Notes: a model not told the origin generated them from the sequence alone. A stretch of DNA of 23,603 nt from an uncultured cyanobacterium (GCA_937121005.1 CAKZKB010000294.1:1-23603), one strand, 5' to 3'; numbered from the stretch's first letter, positions 1 through 8,129 are shown. Translations and numbers: made by a program.

Positions 1-65
1 GAAAGTTTGGGGGGAAGAAAATCTACGCCCCCAACTTTCCGCAAAATCTAAAATCTAAAATTGAT

Positions 66-1277
66 ATGACCTCTGCAACCTCTATCCCCATCTATCGAGG
101 CGAGAACAAACCCGTATCTATTCCCGATCGCGTCACAGCGCAAACGTCTTTAAGCGATTTAAATCTCAACTGGACGGAAAAGGACTTACCCGAAAAAGAA
201 AGAACCAAGCACGTCCATCGCTTACATCCTTATCTCGGTAAATTTATCCCGCAACTGGTGGAAGTGTTCTTGCGAAAATTTTTCGATCGCGGTCAAACCG
301 TGTTAGATCCGTTTGCAGGATCGGGGACGACTTTAGTGCAAGCCAACGAGCTCGGTATTCGCGCCATCGGTTATGATGTGTCTGCATTTAATGTATCATT
401 GATGCGAGCTAAAACCAAACATTACGATCGCGATCGGGTTCGTAAGGAAGTTTTTGATATTCTCAACAAAACCGAGCGATCGACGCAGACAGGAAACGGA
501 CAACTGTCTCTCTGGAATGCGAACACCCCAACCAAACCGAGAGAATCCAATCCCTATTTAGAGAGTTGGTTTGCTCCCCAAGCAAGGGAAGAACTTCTAA
601 CTTATCGAGATTTAATTTCCAACTACGAAGATCGGGACATCCTTAACGTTATCTTGTCTCGATCGGCGCGATCGGCTCGTTTGACCCCGCACTTCGATCT
701 CGACTTTCCTAAAACCCCCCAAACCGAACCGTACTGGTGTTACAAACACAATCGAACCTGCAAACCTACTGAAACAGCTTTTCAATTTTTGAAGCGATAC
801 AGTCTCGATACGGTTACCCGTTTAGAAGCGTTTGAAAACTATCGCACGGATGCAACTGTTACTATCGATCGTGCCGACAGTCGTACCGTTCGTATCCCGC
901 CAGTGGATGGGGTTATTACCAGTCCGCCTTATGTGGGTTTAATTGATTATCACGAACAACATCGCTACGCCTACGAACTTTTACAATTAGACGATCGTCG
1001 AGATCTCGAAATTGGCGCAGCAGAGCGAGGATCGAGTAAAAAAGCACAACGTCAGTATCAAGAAGCCATTGCAGAAGTTTTTTCTAATGCCAGTCATTCC
1101 GTGCGATCGGGCGGATATTTAATCGTCGTTGCTGCGGACAAACATGGCTTGTATGACGAAATTGCTCGAATGTGTCAATTCAATGTTGAAGCAGTTGTTC
1201 AACGTCAAGTAAATCGTCGCACGGGTCGTCGATCGAGTGATTTCTACGAGTCGATTTTTATTTGGAGAAAACCCTAG
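66..1277 (+). CDS. DNA amino-methyltransferase of a TdeIII-type restriction-modification system (probably N4-cytosine)
   Basis: The 403-residue protein carries the two hallmarks of an amino-group DNA methyltransferase: the S-adenosylmethionine loop DPFAGSGTT at residues 81-89, with an acidic strand end GYDVS at about 102-106, and the catalytic TSPPY at 285-289. Motif I comes before motif IV, separated by about 195 residues, which fits a circularly arranged enzyme with the target-recognition region between them. The serine in SPPY is the form usual for N4-cytosine enzymes, so m4C is more likely than m6A; this is inference. The next gene, 12 bases on, is a TdeIII-like endonuclease, and the TdeIII/MjaII family is known for GGNCC, so this enzyme should protect the same site. 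The ATG follows an AT-rich leader without a strong ribosome binding site. Confidence 0.9.
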   Translation: MTSATSIPIYRGENKPVSIPDRVTAQTSLSDLNLNWTEKDLPEKERTKHVHRLHPYLGKFIPQLVEVFLRKFFDRGQTVLDPFAGSGTTLVQANELGIRAIGYDVSAFNVSLMRAKTKHYDRDRVRKEVFDILNKTERSTQTGNGQLSLWNANTPTKPRESNPYLESWFAPQAREELLTYRDLISNYEDRDILNVILSRSARSARLTPHFDLDFPKTPQTEPYWCYKHNRTCKPTETAFQFLKRYSLDTVTRLEAFENYRTDATVTIDRADSRTVRIPPVDGVITSPPYVGLIDYHEQHRYAYELLQLDDRRDLEIGAAERGSSKKAQRQYQEAIAEVFSNASHSVRSGGYLIVVAADKHGLYDEIARMCQFNVEAVVQRQVNRRTGRRSSDFYESIFIWRKP

Positions 1278-1289
1278 CACCTATTACTT

Positions 1290-2036
1290 ATGAACGACAA
1301 CACCCGCGATCGAATTTATCGCCTGCTCGAAGATTTTACAAAAACATCCCTGAAAAAGTTTGATATCGAGCAACTGAAACTGGCTTATCCGTTTCACCGA
1401 CTTTTCTTTGACGATGTTAGTTTAGAAGCCTTCAAGCAAGAACGCTCTATTGTGACTCGAATGGGAATGAATCTTTATCCAGAGTTAGCGAGGTTAATTG
1501 CCTTAGAGAACAATCTAAATGTGGAAAGAGAGAAAGAAATTAGAGGCGATCTCGATGAGGCGATTGTTATCAAAATCGATCGCATTGTCAGAGATCTGCG
1601 AGCGAACAAACGCCAACCCGATCGCGATCGAGAACTTCAAGAGATTTTTGATGTAGAACAAACTCAAACCATCTCGAAAACAGTCCCAGTGAGAGTCATT
1701 ACCGATCTGTACGTCGAAAATCTAAATAACGTTCCGTGTTTTTTTGAAATTAAAACTCCAATGCCAAATCTAGATATCGCGGCTGAGTCAAAAGCAAAAA
1801 TCCTGACATTTATTGCCTTGCTGAAATCGAGAACTCCTCAAGGCTATTTGGCTTTTGCTTACAATCCGTTTGTCACTAGAGCAGCCTACAAGCATAACCC
1901 CACAAAGAGAATTATGGATGTCGATCGCGAAGTGTTGATGGGAAGCGAATTTTGGGATCTAATTGGTGGTTCTGGAACGTTTTCCGAGCTCTTAGAGATT
2001 ATTGAAGATGTAGGCAATAAAATGAGAAATGGGTAG
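1290..2036 (+). CDS. TdeIII/MjaII-family type II restriction endonuclease
   Basis: This 248-residue protein resembles the TdeIII/MjaII restriction endonuclease family, whose known members cut GGNCC. A PD-(D/E)XK nuclease centre can be read as TDLYVE (Asp139) followed by FFEIK (Glu153, Lys155), spaced as in that fold. Residues 1-130 are helical and charged and probably give DNA contacts and dimerisation. It follows the methyltransferase by 12 bases on the same strand, so the two are very likely co-transcribed with the protective enzyme made first. The length is normal for the family and there is no internal stop or frameshift, so the system looks intact. Family assignment is from recalled sequence resemblance; the specificity is inferred. 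Confidence 0.85.
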   Translation: MNDNTRDRIYRLLEDFTKTSLKKFDIEQLKLAYPFHRLFFDDVSLEAFKQERSIVTRMGMNLYPELARLIALENNLNVEREKEIRGDLDEAIVIKIDRIVRDLRANKRQPDRDRELQEIFDVEQTQTISKTVPVRVITDLYVENLNNVPCFFEIKTPMPNLDIAAESKAKILTFIALLKSRTPQGYLAFAYNPFVTRAAYKHNPTKRIMDVDREVLMGSEFWDLIGGSGTFSELLEIIEDVGNKMRNG

Positions 2037-2097
2037 CGATGTACGGTAATGCTAGCACGAACAGTAGCGCGATCGTCCACCCAAGACGACATCACAG

Positions 2098-2121
2098 CGA
2101 TCGCGCAACTGTGCGCGATCG
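2098..2121. terminator. Perfect hairpin between convergent genes
   Basis: CGATCGCGCA at 2098-2107 and its exact complement at 2112-2121 form a 10-bp GC-rich stem with loop ACTG. It lies in the 101-bp gap between the endonuclease gene (plus) and the DUF2079 gene (minus), so it could end transcription from both sides. There is no T-run on either side, so an ordinary intrinsic terminator is not proven. The arms are built from HIP1-like CGATCG cores. Confidence 0.45.
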
Positions 2122-2137
2122 GCACAACTTCTCTTTC

Positions 2138-3523
2138 CTAATCCCGTCGGCGAAACAGATAGACATCATCGTGTTGGTAGACGATCGCGAATTCTGGATC
2201 GGCTTGCAGGCGAGTCACCCAGTCGCGATCGCTCTGTTCGGTGGGCGGCCAGGGATGGCGTAGGTTAAAAACAGCGTAATCGATCGCGTCGAGATCCACA
2301 GGGAGATAGCCCGGATAGCCCGTCAGTTGTACGGTTTCGCGGTGGGTGAGGTGGGGGGCGATCCAGTTGTCAGTGAGTACGCCGCCGTCGGTTTCAATGC
2401 GGACGATCGCGCTGCGAGTCGCTTCTAGGGTATCGAGGGTACGGGCGTAGTCTGCGAAGCGATCGAATTTGCCCCAAACCAAGAGGGCGGCGCAACTCCA
2501 GGCGATCGCGGCCAGGCGGAAACGGCGAGAGTGCAACCAACCGCGATCGGCGCAAGTGGCAATAACGGCGACAATTAAAAAGGGTAAAATCGGCAAAGCG
2601 TACTGATGGCGTAGCGTCCGTTGGGCGGCCACATCGGAGAGAATGTTAGTGAGGAGAGTTGGGACAGCGGCCACCAAAGGCGCGAGGTGGCGCGGCGACA
2701 GTCCCCAAGCTAGGGGCATCGCCAGTACGAACAGATAGCGCAGGGTTTCCCCCGAGAAGACGCGATCGAGAACCAGACCCGGTTGGCGCACCAGGTTGAG
2801 GATAATTTCGACAACGGAATCGCCTAAATAGCTGTAGCGAGCCACAGCCGCCGCTTCTTCGCCGCTAAAAGCAGGTAAAATGGCTTGGGTGACAGCAACA
2901 AACCAACCGATACCGAAAACGAGCGCCATACCGCCGCACGCTCGTCGTTTTTCCCACACCAGCAGCCAAATTCCCAAACCGATAACGGTGAGAGAAAGTA
3001 CCCCTTTGCAGCCGAGAACCCAGGCGATCGCCACTGCAAACCAACCCACGCGCCGCGATCGCGCTGCCCAAATCGCCCCCAGCAAGGCAGGAAGCGCCAG
3101 GACTTCGATATGAAAATCAAAAATACTCAGGTTGAATAAAAGCGGGTAAAGCAAGTACCCCAGGGCGATCGTCTCGCTTGCCCGAGGCGACAAACTCGCC
3201 TGACGGGCCAGAGCGTAAGTGGGAACAGCCCCCAACGCCAAACTCAATGCTTGCACCACCAACAGGGCTCGCGGATCTGGCCACAGCCGATACAGTATTC
3301 CTAGAGGATAGACTGCCCAAGCCGCATGATCGCCCAACAGATGAAACCCCAAGAACGACGAAATCGGCGGCGTTCCCTGGCTAATGAGGTAAGCGTACTG
3401 ATCGTAAATCCCCAGATCGAAGCCAGTGGAACGAAACCAGGCATGACGAACCCAACCGAACCCCAGCATGATGGCACTGCTGAGGCCGATCCACAAGAGA
3501 AGTCGCTGTTTGCCCGATTTCAA
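2138..3523 (-). CDS. DUF2079 family multi-pass membrane protein
   Basis: The protein has about 461 residues and many hydrophobic segments, starting with a membrane anchor near residues 8-22. The early motif FDLGIYDQ and the later segment FDFHIEVLALPALL are typical of the DUF2079 family, which is common in cyanobacteria and resembles the membrane part of GT-C glycosyltransferases such as ArnT. A soluble C-terminal portion (about 360-461) ends in a run of charged residues. The molecular function is unknown; a role in lipid-linked sugar transfer is only an inference from the fold. The start used here is a TTG, 16 bases after the ComFB stop; no ATG lies nearby upstream and the next Met is at residue 19, so the exact start is uncertain. 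It is the last gene of a three-gene minus-strand run (M23 peptidase, ComFB, this gene). Confidence 0.85.
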   Translation of the reverse strand: MKSGKQRLLLWIGLSSAIMLGFGWVRHAWFRSTGFDLGIYDQYAYLISQGTPPISSFLGFHLLGDHAAWAVYPLGILYRLWPDPRALLVVQALSLALGAVPTYALARQASLSPRASETIALGYLLYPLLFNLSIFDFHIEVLALPALLGAIWAARSRRVGWFAVAIAWVLGCKGVLSLTVIGLGIWLLVWEKRRACGGMALVFGIGWFVAVTQAILPAFSGEEAAAVARYSYLGDSVVEIILNLVRQPGLVLDRVFSGETLRYLFVLAMPLAWGLSPRHLAPLVAAVPTLLTNILSDVAAQRTLRHQYALPILPFLIVAVIATCADRGWLHSRRFRLAAIAWSCAALLVWGKFDRFADYARTLDTLEATRSAIVRIETDGGVLTDNWIAPHLTHRETVQLTGYPGYLPVDLDAIDYAVFNLRHPWPPTEQSDRDWVTRLQADPEFAIVYQHDDVYLFRRRD

Positions 3524-3539
3524 GACCGCAGATTTGGTA

Positions 3540-4133
3540 TTAGCTCGATCGCGTCTCTTCCCCTTGGGGTTCGCGAATGTCGCCCGTATCGACTGGCCCC
3601 CTCGCCTCGAAACCCGGTGCGTAAGCCTCTAACAGCGTGCTCACTTGCGAGAGGACATCTTGAGACGAAGATTTGCCCAAGGCTTGTCGTTCCGGGTAGA
3701 ATTCGGGACGCTCGATGTTTTGGGAAATCGCCTCGCGCACTTGCTTGGCAATCAACTCTTGTAGCTGTTCTTTGGCCCGCGATCGCTGGAAATTGGCCCC
3801 TTCTTCCGTTGTCGCATATAATGGCGGCAAGCGGTTGAGGGCGTAAGCAGCAATATCTCCCACGTCCAGGGTGCGATCGGTTGTGGCTTCAATTTCAGCC
3901 ACCCGCGTAATCGCCTCCGAGAGCACCAACTCTTCCATGACGTTGATAAACTGCTTGCGGGGCAGTACCACCACTTCCCCTGTCAGTAGCGCTCCCATGA
4001 GGCGATCGAGAGACATATACTCCTCGATCGACAGTTCCGAAGCCGTGTTGCAGATGCGCCCGACTTCCGCTTCCATGACGGGAGTTAAATACCCATCCTG
4101 TAGGGCTTGCTCGACAATTTTAACAATGCTCAT
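3540..4133 (-). CDS. comFB: ComFB-domain protein (late competence/cyclic dinucleotide-binding family)
   Basis: This 197-residue soluble protein is close to the ComFB-domain proteins conserved across cyanobacteria. Recognisable stretches include the N-terminal IVEQALQDGYLTP, the middle LSIEEYMSLDRLMGALLTGE and the segment DVGDIAAYALNRLPPLYATT. In Bacillus the family is linked to late competence; in cyanobacteria related proteins have been described as cyclic dinucleotide (c-di-GMP) receptors acting on cell size and natural transformation or motility. The C-terminal 50 residues are polar and low in predicted structure. It lies 68 bases downstream of the M23 peptidase gene and 16 bases upstream of the DUF2079 gene on the same strand, so co-transcription is plausible. 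Confidence 0.88.
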   Translation of the reverse strand: MSIVKIVEQALQDGYLTPVMEAEVGRICNTASELSIEEYMSLDRLMGALLTGEVVVLPRKQFINVMEELVLSEAITRVAEIEATTDRTLDVGDIAAYALNRLPPLYATTEEGANFQRSRAKEQLQELIAKQVREAISQNIERPEFYPERQALGKSSSQDVLSQVSTLLEAYAPGFEARGPVDTGDIREPQGEETRSS

Positions 4134-4201
4134 AATTTGGGTCGAACCTAGTTGTTCTAAAACATCGCAAGGCAGGTCGCGACTCCCTCCCCCTTACTCT
4201 A

Positions 4202-5080
4202 CTACTCAATGCGGCCTTCGAGCCAAGGCAGCGGATCGACGGATTCGCCATTCACGAACAGGCCCCAGTGCAAATGCGGCCCCGTCGAAATGCCCGTCGA
4301 TCCCACCCGACCGATGATATCGCCCGCCCGCACGATTTGGCCGGGCTGCACCTCAATGGCGCTTAAATGGATGTAGGTGGTGGTCACACCTTGACCGTGA
4401 TCGATACCAACGGCGTTACCGTGAAGCTCGAAGCCGTCGGCTTGGTAGCCCACGAGAGCCACGCGCCCGTTGGCCGCCGCCCGCACGGGTGCGCCCGTGG
4501 GAGCCGCATAGTCGATGCCCCGATGGTAATAATTTTCGGCGAAAACGCCATTATACGATCGCCGCACGCCGAATACCGTTGACACCCAACCGTCGCTAGG
4601 GTCGATAAACGCTCCATTCCAGTATTGTTCTGGGGTGGCGGCGGCGCGGAATTTATCCATTAAATTAAATTCGTAGTCCGTGCCCTCAATGGCGGCGACG
4701 CTAGGGGACAGGGTAATCGCTTGGAACGGAAACTCGCGATCGCCCACGAATACATCGGCGATCGCGTCTCCTTCTTCCGTCTCGACGGTAATGGTGCGCT
4801 TTCCAGGGCGATCGAGGGGCGTGGTGGGCAGTAAGGCACGGTACGCTCCCGGTCGCACCTCGAAGGCGGCGAAGTTGCGCCCGTCGTAGCGGACGGTGGG
4901 GGTTTCGGTTTGGGTGCGATCGGTTTCCACTGTCACCGAAATGGTGTCGCCCAAGCGGGCTTCTTGGGGAACGACGCGCACTTGCAACGCCAGGACGGGA
5001 TCGGCGATCGCGCCGAACAGTAGGGCGAGGGCGGGCAATACAGATCGAATCGATCCAAAGGACAAACTGCGAGTTATCAT
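4202..5080 (-). CDS. Secreted M23-family metallopeptidase (LytM type)
   Basis: The C-terminal domain holds the full LytM/M23 zinc site: HRGID (His186, Asp190 from the chosen start), YIHLS (His238) and HLHWG (His269, His271). Such enzymes cut peptide cross-links in peptidoglycan; here all catalytic residues are present, so it should be active rather than a degenerate activator. The N-terminal half (about 35-120) looks like a beta-rich domain of the kind that precedes M23 in cyanobacterial proteins. The start at 5080 gives a clean signal peptide, MITRSLSF followed by a hydrophobic run and ALQ; an in-frame ATG 57 bases further upstream (5137) would add 19 residues that spoil it. The gene is divergent from the DUF4330 gene and heads the run leading to ComFB. 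Confidence 0.9.
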   Translation of the reverse strand: MITRSLSFGSIRSVLPALALLFGAIADPVLALQVRVVPQEARLGDTISVTVETDRTQTETPTVRYDGRNFAAFEVRPGAYRALLPTTPLDRPGKRTITVETEEGDAIADVFVGDREFPFQAITLSPSVAAIEGTDYEFNLMDKFRAAATPEQYWNGAFIDPSDGWVSTVFGVRRSYNGVFAENYYHRGIDYAAPTGAPVRAAANGRVALVGYQADGFELHGNAVGIDHGQGVTTTYIHLSAIEVQPGQIVRAGDIIGRVGSTGISTGPHLHWGLFVNGESVDPLPWLEGRIE

Positions 5081-5207
5081 AGTCTCTGCAAACCAAAAGA
5101 CGATCGCGCTGGATACAAACTTTGGCAACTTTAGCATTTTTTTACGGGGTTTGTCCCCCTACTGCGCCAGCGCCCGTTCGGTTTGTTCCCCATCGCACCG
5201 ATATCCT

Positions 5208-5741
5208 ATGAAGTTCCTCGATTCTAAAGGTCGCTTGTTCGGCAAACTCAGCCTCCTGGATTTGGGGGCTGCCTTAGTCATTCTACTGGTCGTCGTCGGC
5301 ATTTTCATCGTTCCCAGCCCTTCGGGGACTTCGGTGGCGCAAGTGGGTGTCACGACTAAACCTGTGGAGGTGGAAGCCTTAGTACGAGGGCTTAGCATTC
5401 ACGATCCCGACGCACTGATCGCCGATCTCGAAGAAGCGGGCAAAACCAACATCGTCATTCGCAACCAACCGCACGGGGAAGTTGATGTTAAATCCGTCCA
5501 ACGCTTGCCTCGAGAATTGGCGGTTCCACAACCGGACGGTTCGGTGAAAGCCCTACCCGATCCCCGCGATCGCGCTTCTTATAGCATGGATATGTTACTG
5601 GTTTTAGGCGGTCGCGGACAAGTGACGCAAGATGGGATTACATTAGGCAACAACAAGGTTAAAATCGGTACGCCTTTGGAATTAGAAGGCGAAACCTATA
5701 ACTTCAATGCTAGCACGATCGCCGTTCGCGTCCTCGAATAA
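5208..5741 (+). CDS. DUF4330 domain-containing membrane-anchored protein
   Basis: The 177-residue protein starts MKFLDSKGRLFGKLSLLDLG, which is the pattern of cyanobacterial DUF4330 proteins, followed by a single membrane helix (about residues 18-36) and an extracytoplasmic or lumenal beta-rich domain containing AQVGVTTKPVEVEALVRGL. The function is unknown. An open frame continues upstream of this ATG, but those codons lie antisense to the M23 gene, so the ATG at 5208 is the right start. The gene ends with TAA directly before the heptamer repeat that leads into the RNase D gene. Confidence 0.85.
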   Translation: MKFLDSKGRLFGKLSLLDLGAALVILLVVVGIFIVPSPSGTSVAQVGVTTKPVEVEALVRGLSIHDPDALIADLEEAGKTNIVIRNQPHGEVDVKSVQRLPRELAVPQPDGSVKALPDPRDRASYSMDMLLVLGGRGQVTQDGITLGNNKVKIGTPLELEGETYNFNASTIAVRVLE

Positions 5742-5811
5742 CAATGAGCAATGAACAATGAACAATGAGCAATGAACAATGAGCAATGAGCAATGAACAA
5801 TGAGCAATTAA
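5742..5811. repeat. Short tandem heptamer repeat, (CAATGAR)9 plus one degenerate unit
   Basis: Nine uninterrupted heptamers CAATGAG or CAATGAA run from 5742 to 5804, in the order G A A G A G G A G at the seventh base, followed by a degenerate CAATTAA. Heptamer repeats of this type (STRR-like) are known between genes in filamentous cyanobacteria. The array fills the whole gap between the DUF4330 stop and the RNase D ATG at 5813, so it occupies the leader of the RNase D gene. A unit length of seven puts ATG triplets in all three frames. Confidence 0.95.
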
Positions 5812-5812
5812 T

Positions 5813-6448
5813 ATGGTAAACCTTGAAAACTTTTTGGCCTGCGATCGCGATTTAGATCCAGACACGGCGCAGCGATACTTACAAGCGGAGGCGATCGCCC
5901 TCGATACCGAAACGATGGGTTTGGTTCCCCAACGCGATCGCTTGTGTTTGGTACAATTGTGCGATGCTTCCGGCTTCGTCAGCGCCATTCGCATTCAACC
6001 GGGACAACTCGAAGCCCCGCAATTGAAGCGCGTTCTCGAAAATTCTAACAGCGTCAAAGTCATTCACTTCGCCCGTTTCGATGTGGCTGCCTTGCGCTAC
6101 CATTTGGGTATCGACACTGCACCGATTTTCTGCACCAAAATCGCCAGCAAGTTGGCGCGTACCTATACTTCCAGTCACGGACTCAAAGGCCTCGTCCAAG
6201 ACCTAGAAGGGGTAGAATTAGACAAAAGCGCCCAAAGTTCCGATTGGGGCAATGCAGCCAATTTGAGCGAACAGCAGTTAAGTTATGCAGCCAACGACGT
6301 GCGCTATTTGCTCGGTTTGCGCGAGAAATTAATCGGAATGCTCGATCGCGAAGGACGGTTAGAACTGGCACAACAAGCCTTCGGCTGTGTCTCAGTGATG
6401 GTCTCTTTAGATTTGTTGCACTACAAAAATATCTTCGAGCATAGCTAA
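5813..6448 (+). CDS. rnd: Short RNase D-type 3'-5' exonuclease (DEDDy family)
   Basis: The 211-residue protein is a single DEDDy exonuclease domain. Exo I is DTET (Asp31, Glu33), Exo II is HFARFD (Asp90) and Exo III is YAANDVRYL (Tyr158, Asp162), so the four metal-binding acids and the tyrosine are all present. Proteins of this type trim RNA 3' ends, typically of tRNA precursors. It lacks the C-terminal HRDC domains of Escherichia coli RNase D, as is usual for the short cyanobacterial form. Its start lies immediately after the heptamer repeat, and no good Shine-Dalgarno sequence is visible apart from the GAG triplets of the repeat itself. Confidence 0.92.
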   Translation: MVNLENFLACDRDLDPDTAQRYLQAEAIALDTETMGLVPQRDRLCLVQLCDASGFVSAIRIQPGQLEAPQLKRVLENSNSVKVIHFARFDVAALRYHLGIDTAPIFCTKIASKLARTYTSSHGLKGLVQDLEGVELDKSAQSSDWGNAANLSEQQLSYAANDVRYLLGLREKLIGMLDREGRLELAQQAFGCVSVMVSLDLLHYKNIFEHS

Positions 6449-6475
6449 CTTTTAACCTTGTTCTCGCTGCTATGG

Positions 6476-6504
6476 CTCTGTCTCTCTAATCCCATTAGGC
6501 AGAG
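6476..6504 (+). terminator. Possible hairpin downstream of the RNase D gene
   Basis: CTCTGTC (6476-6482) can pair with GGCAGAG (6498-6504) with one G-U pair, and an inner TAAT/ATTA stem closes on loop CCC. It sits 28 bases after the RNase D stop. There is no T-run after it, so termination is only a suggestion. Confidence 0.3.
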
Positions 6505-6587
6505 TCTTAATACTCGATCGATCCCAGATAGAGGTCTAAACATTTTTAATTTTTAATTCTTAATTTTTAATTGGAGCGTAGCGACCC

Positions 6588-7367
6588 ATGGTTATCGAAC
6601 TCGATTTTGTCGATCTATTTCTAGCAGCAGGTTCGATCGCGATCGCCATTCTCCTTTCAGTTTGGCACAAAATGGGTCTGGAAGCCAACATTCTCCTGGC
6701 TGCGGCCCGCGCCTTCTTGCAATTGCTCGTTTTAGGTGCAGTTGTCGAGTTTGCGTTTGCTTGGGAAACCCCAATTGCTGCCATTATTTTACTGCTGGTT
6801 CTGGTCACTGTTGCTGCCATTCTCGCACGCAATCGCATCGGTGGCAAGGTTCCTTTTTTGTTTGCCATTGTCTGGGTATCGATCGCGATCGCCACAGCCA
6901 TTTCCCTGGCCTATACTTTCTTATTTGTACTGCGCGATCGCGCCATGTTAGACGATCCCAAATACGCGATCGCCATCGGTAGCATTCTCATTGCTAGCGC
7001 CACCAGCAGCGTCACCCTCGCAGGAGAACGGTTTGCCACTAGCGTCCGCAACAATACTGCCGAAATCGAGACGTACTTGTGTTTGGGAGCCAGTCCCCAA
7101 CAAGCCACAACTCGCTACCGTCGCGAAGCCTTGCGTATCGGTATTATACCCGTGATTCGAGCCGCCGCGATCGTCGGTTTGGCTCGCCTCCCGGAATTGA
7201 TGGCAGGAGAAATTCTTGCTGGCGTGTCGCCGTTGATGTCAGCCGCCTATCAAATTGTTGTCGCGTTTGCTGCTATTGTTTCCGCCATGTTAGCTCCTAT
7301 TATCGCGATCGCCGGGATGCAGCGTCAATTTTTTAATGCCGCCGAACAGTTATGCTATCCGAAGTAG
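6588..7367 (+). CDS. fetB: FetB-like ABC transporter permease (UPF0014 family)
   Basis: The 259-residue protein has about seven hydrophobic helices and the length and signatures of the UPF0014/FetB permeases: an early AARAFLQLLVLG, then IGSILIASATSSVTLAGERF, the cytoplasmic loop LGASPQQA and the segment LPELMAGEILAGVSPLMSAAYQIV. In Escherichia coli FetB works with the ATPase FetA and has been linked to iron export and oxidative stress resistance. No ATPase gene lies beside it here, so the partner must be encoded elsewhere. The ATG at 6588 follows an AT-rich leader (repeated TTTTTAATT) with GGAG 13 bases upstream. Confidence 0.85.
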   Translation: MVIELDFVDLFLAAGSIAIAILLSVWHKMGLEANILLAAARAFLQLLVLGAVVEFAFAWETPIAAIILLLVLVTVAAILARNRIGGKVPFLFAIVWVSIAIATAISLAYTFLFVLRDRAMLDDPKYAIAIGSILIASATSSVTLAGERFATSVRNNTAEIETYLCLGASPQQATTRYRREALRIGIIPVIRAAAIVGLARLPELMAGEILAGVSPLMSAAYQIVVAFAAIVSAMLAPIIAIAGMQRQFFNAAEQLCYPK

Positions 7368-7420
7368 ATTGGGGGCTTCATTTTGTGATTTTCTATGCTA
7401 CTGTTTTCAAGAAATCTTAT

Positions 7421-7837
7421 CTAGGACGATCTTGATTCTACCCAATTTTCAATTGTCACTTCCGTTACTCTCTGCATATCGGTGTCGTTAGAAACTAAGG
7501 TTAAATTATTGGCGATCGCGGTAGCTGCAATGAGAATATCGGCATCTTGTATCGGTCGTCCTCGGCGTTTCAAGTCCGCATAAATTTCCGAGGCTTTTTC
7601 TAAAATACTCAACTCGCTTAAGACTGGCAATATGGCGATCGTATCACACAAGTCCTCGAAATCTGCTAGTTTTCTCGTTGCATTTGAGTGTAGCAAACCT
7701 CTTTTAACTTCATAGTAGGTTATCCCAGACATAAATACCCTTCGACCCCGACGGAGAGTTGCTTTATATCTAGCGTTGACTCGCTCGTTTTTTCTCAAAA
7801 TTGCCGAGACAATATTGGTATCCAACAAATAACTCAT
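7421..7837 (-). CDS. vapC: PIN-domain ribonuclease toxin (VapC type)
   Basis: The 138-residue protein is a typical VapC. The acidic PIN site is visible as YLLDTN (Asp6), YYEVKRG (Glu43), the block DADILIAATA (Asp100) and SNDTDM (Asp118/Asp120). VapC toxins are metal-dependent RNases that cut tRNA or rRNA and are held inactive by a co-encoded antitoxin. The gene starts five bases after the stop of the small gene upstream and has no good ribosome binding site of its own, so it is probably translated by coupling. All catalytic acids are present, so it should be active. Confidence 0.9.
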   Translation of the reverse strand: MSYLLDTNIVSAILRKNERVNARYKATLRRGRRVFMSGITYYEVKRGLLHSNATRKLADFEDLCDTIAILPVLSELSILEKASEIYADLKRRGRPIQDADILIAATAIANNLTLVSNDTDMQRVTEVTIENWVESRSS

Positions 7838-7842
7838 TTTTG

Positions 7843-8124
7843 TTAGCGCCCTTCTACAGCTTCGTCAAACATCCGAATTTGCTCTGGCGTTAAATCGTTT
7901 AACGTTCCAGATACAGCTTCAACCACCAAAATACTTTTGATGCGATAGGTTAGCTCAGCATCAGAAATTGACTGAGATTCTTTAGGGGTCAAGTCTCCAA
8001 ATAGGTCGAGCATTTTTTGAGTGGCTTCTGTTTTGTCTAAGCGATCGCGCAAGAGTTCGCGTTCCTCAAACAAGGTTTCGACAATATTGGCGATGCGTTT
8101 AGAATCTGCTGTCGTTAAAGTCAT
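7843..8124 (-). CDS. Putative antitoxin partner of the PIN toxin
   Basis: This 93-residue acidic, helix-rich protein has no DNA-binding motif that I can name with confidence. The assignment as antitoxin rests on position: it directly precedes the PIN toxin gene with a five-base gap and shares its promoter. The start at 8124 is chosen because GGAGG (8130-8134) lies eight bases before the ATG; an in-frame ATG 21 bases further upstream has no such site. Recognisable features are an N-terminal helical stretch and the C-terminal TLNDLTPEQIRMFDEAVEGR. A second, frameshifted copy lies just upstream (8171-8453). Confidence 0.75.
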   Translation of the reverse strand: MTLTTADSKRIANIVETLFEERELLRDRLDKTEATQKMLDLFGDLTPKESQSISDAELTYRIKSILVVEAVSGTLNDLTPEQIRMFDEAVEGR

Positions 8125-8129
8125 AGTGT

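Noticed and set aside
1886..2263. Short frames on both strands in and around the gap after the endonuclease gene
   Set aside because: They overlap the ends of well-supported genes and show no domain; the gap itself holds only the hairpin at 2098-2121.
4896..5207. Open upstream extension of the DUF4330 frame
   Set aside because: These codons lie antisense to the M23 peptidase and have no family resemblance; the ATG at 5208 begins the conserved protein.
5742..5811. Possible CRISPR-like array
   Set aside because: Units are seven bases with no spacers, so it is a simple tandem repeat.
5710..5994. Minus-strand frame with repeated AHCSLLI units
   Set aside because: The peptide repeat is only the reverse reading of the CAATGAR heptamers.
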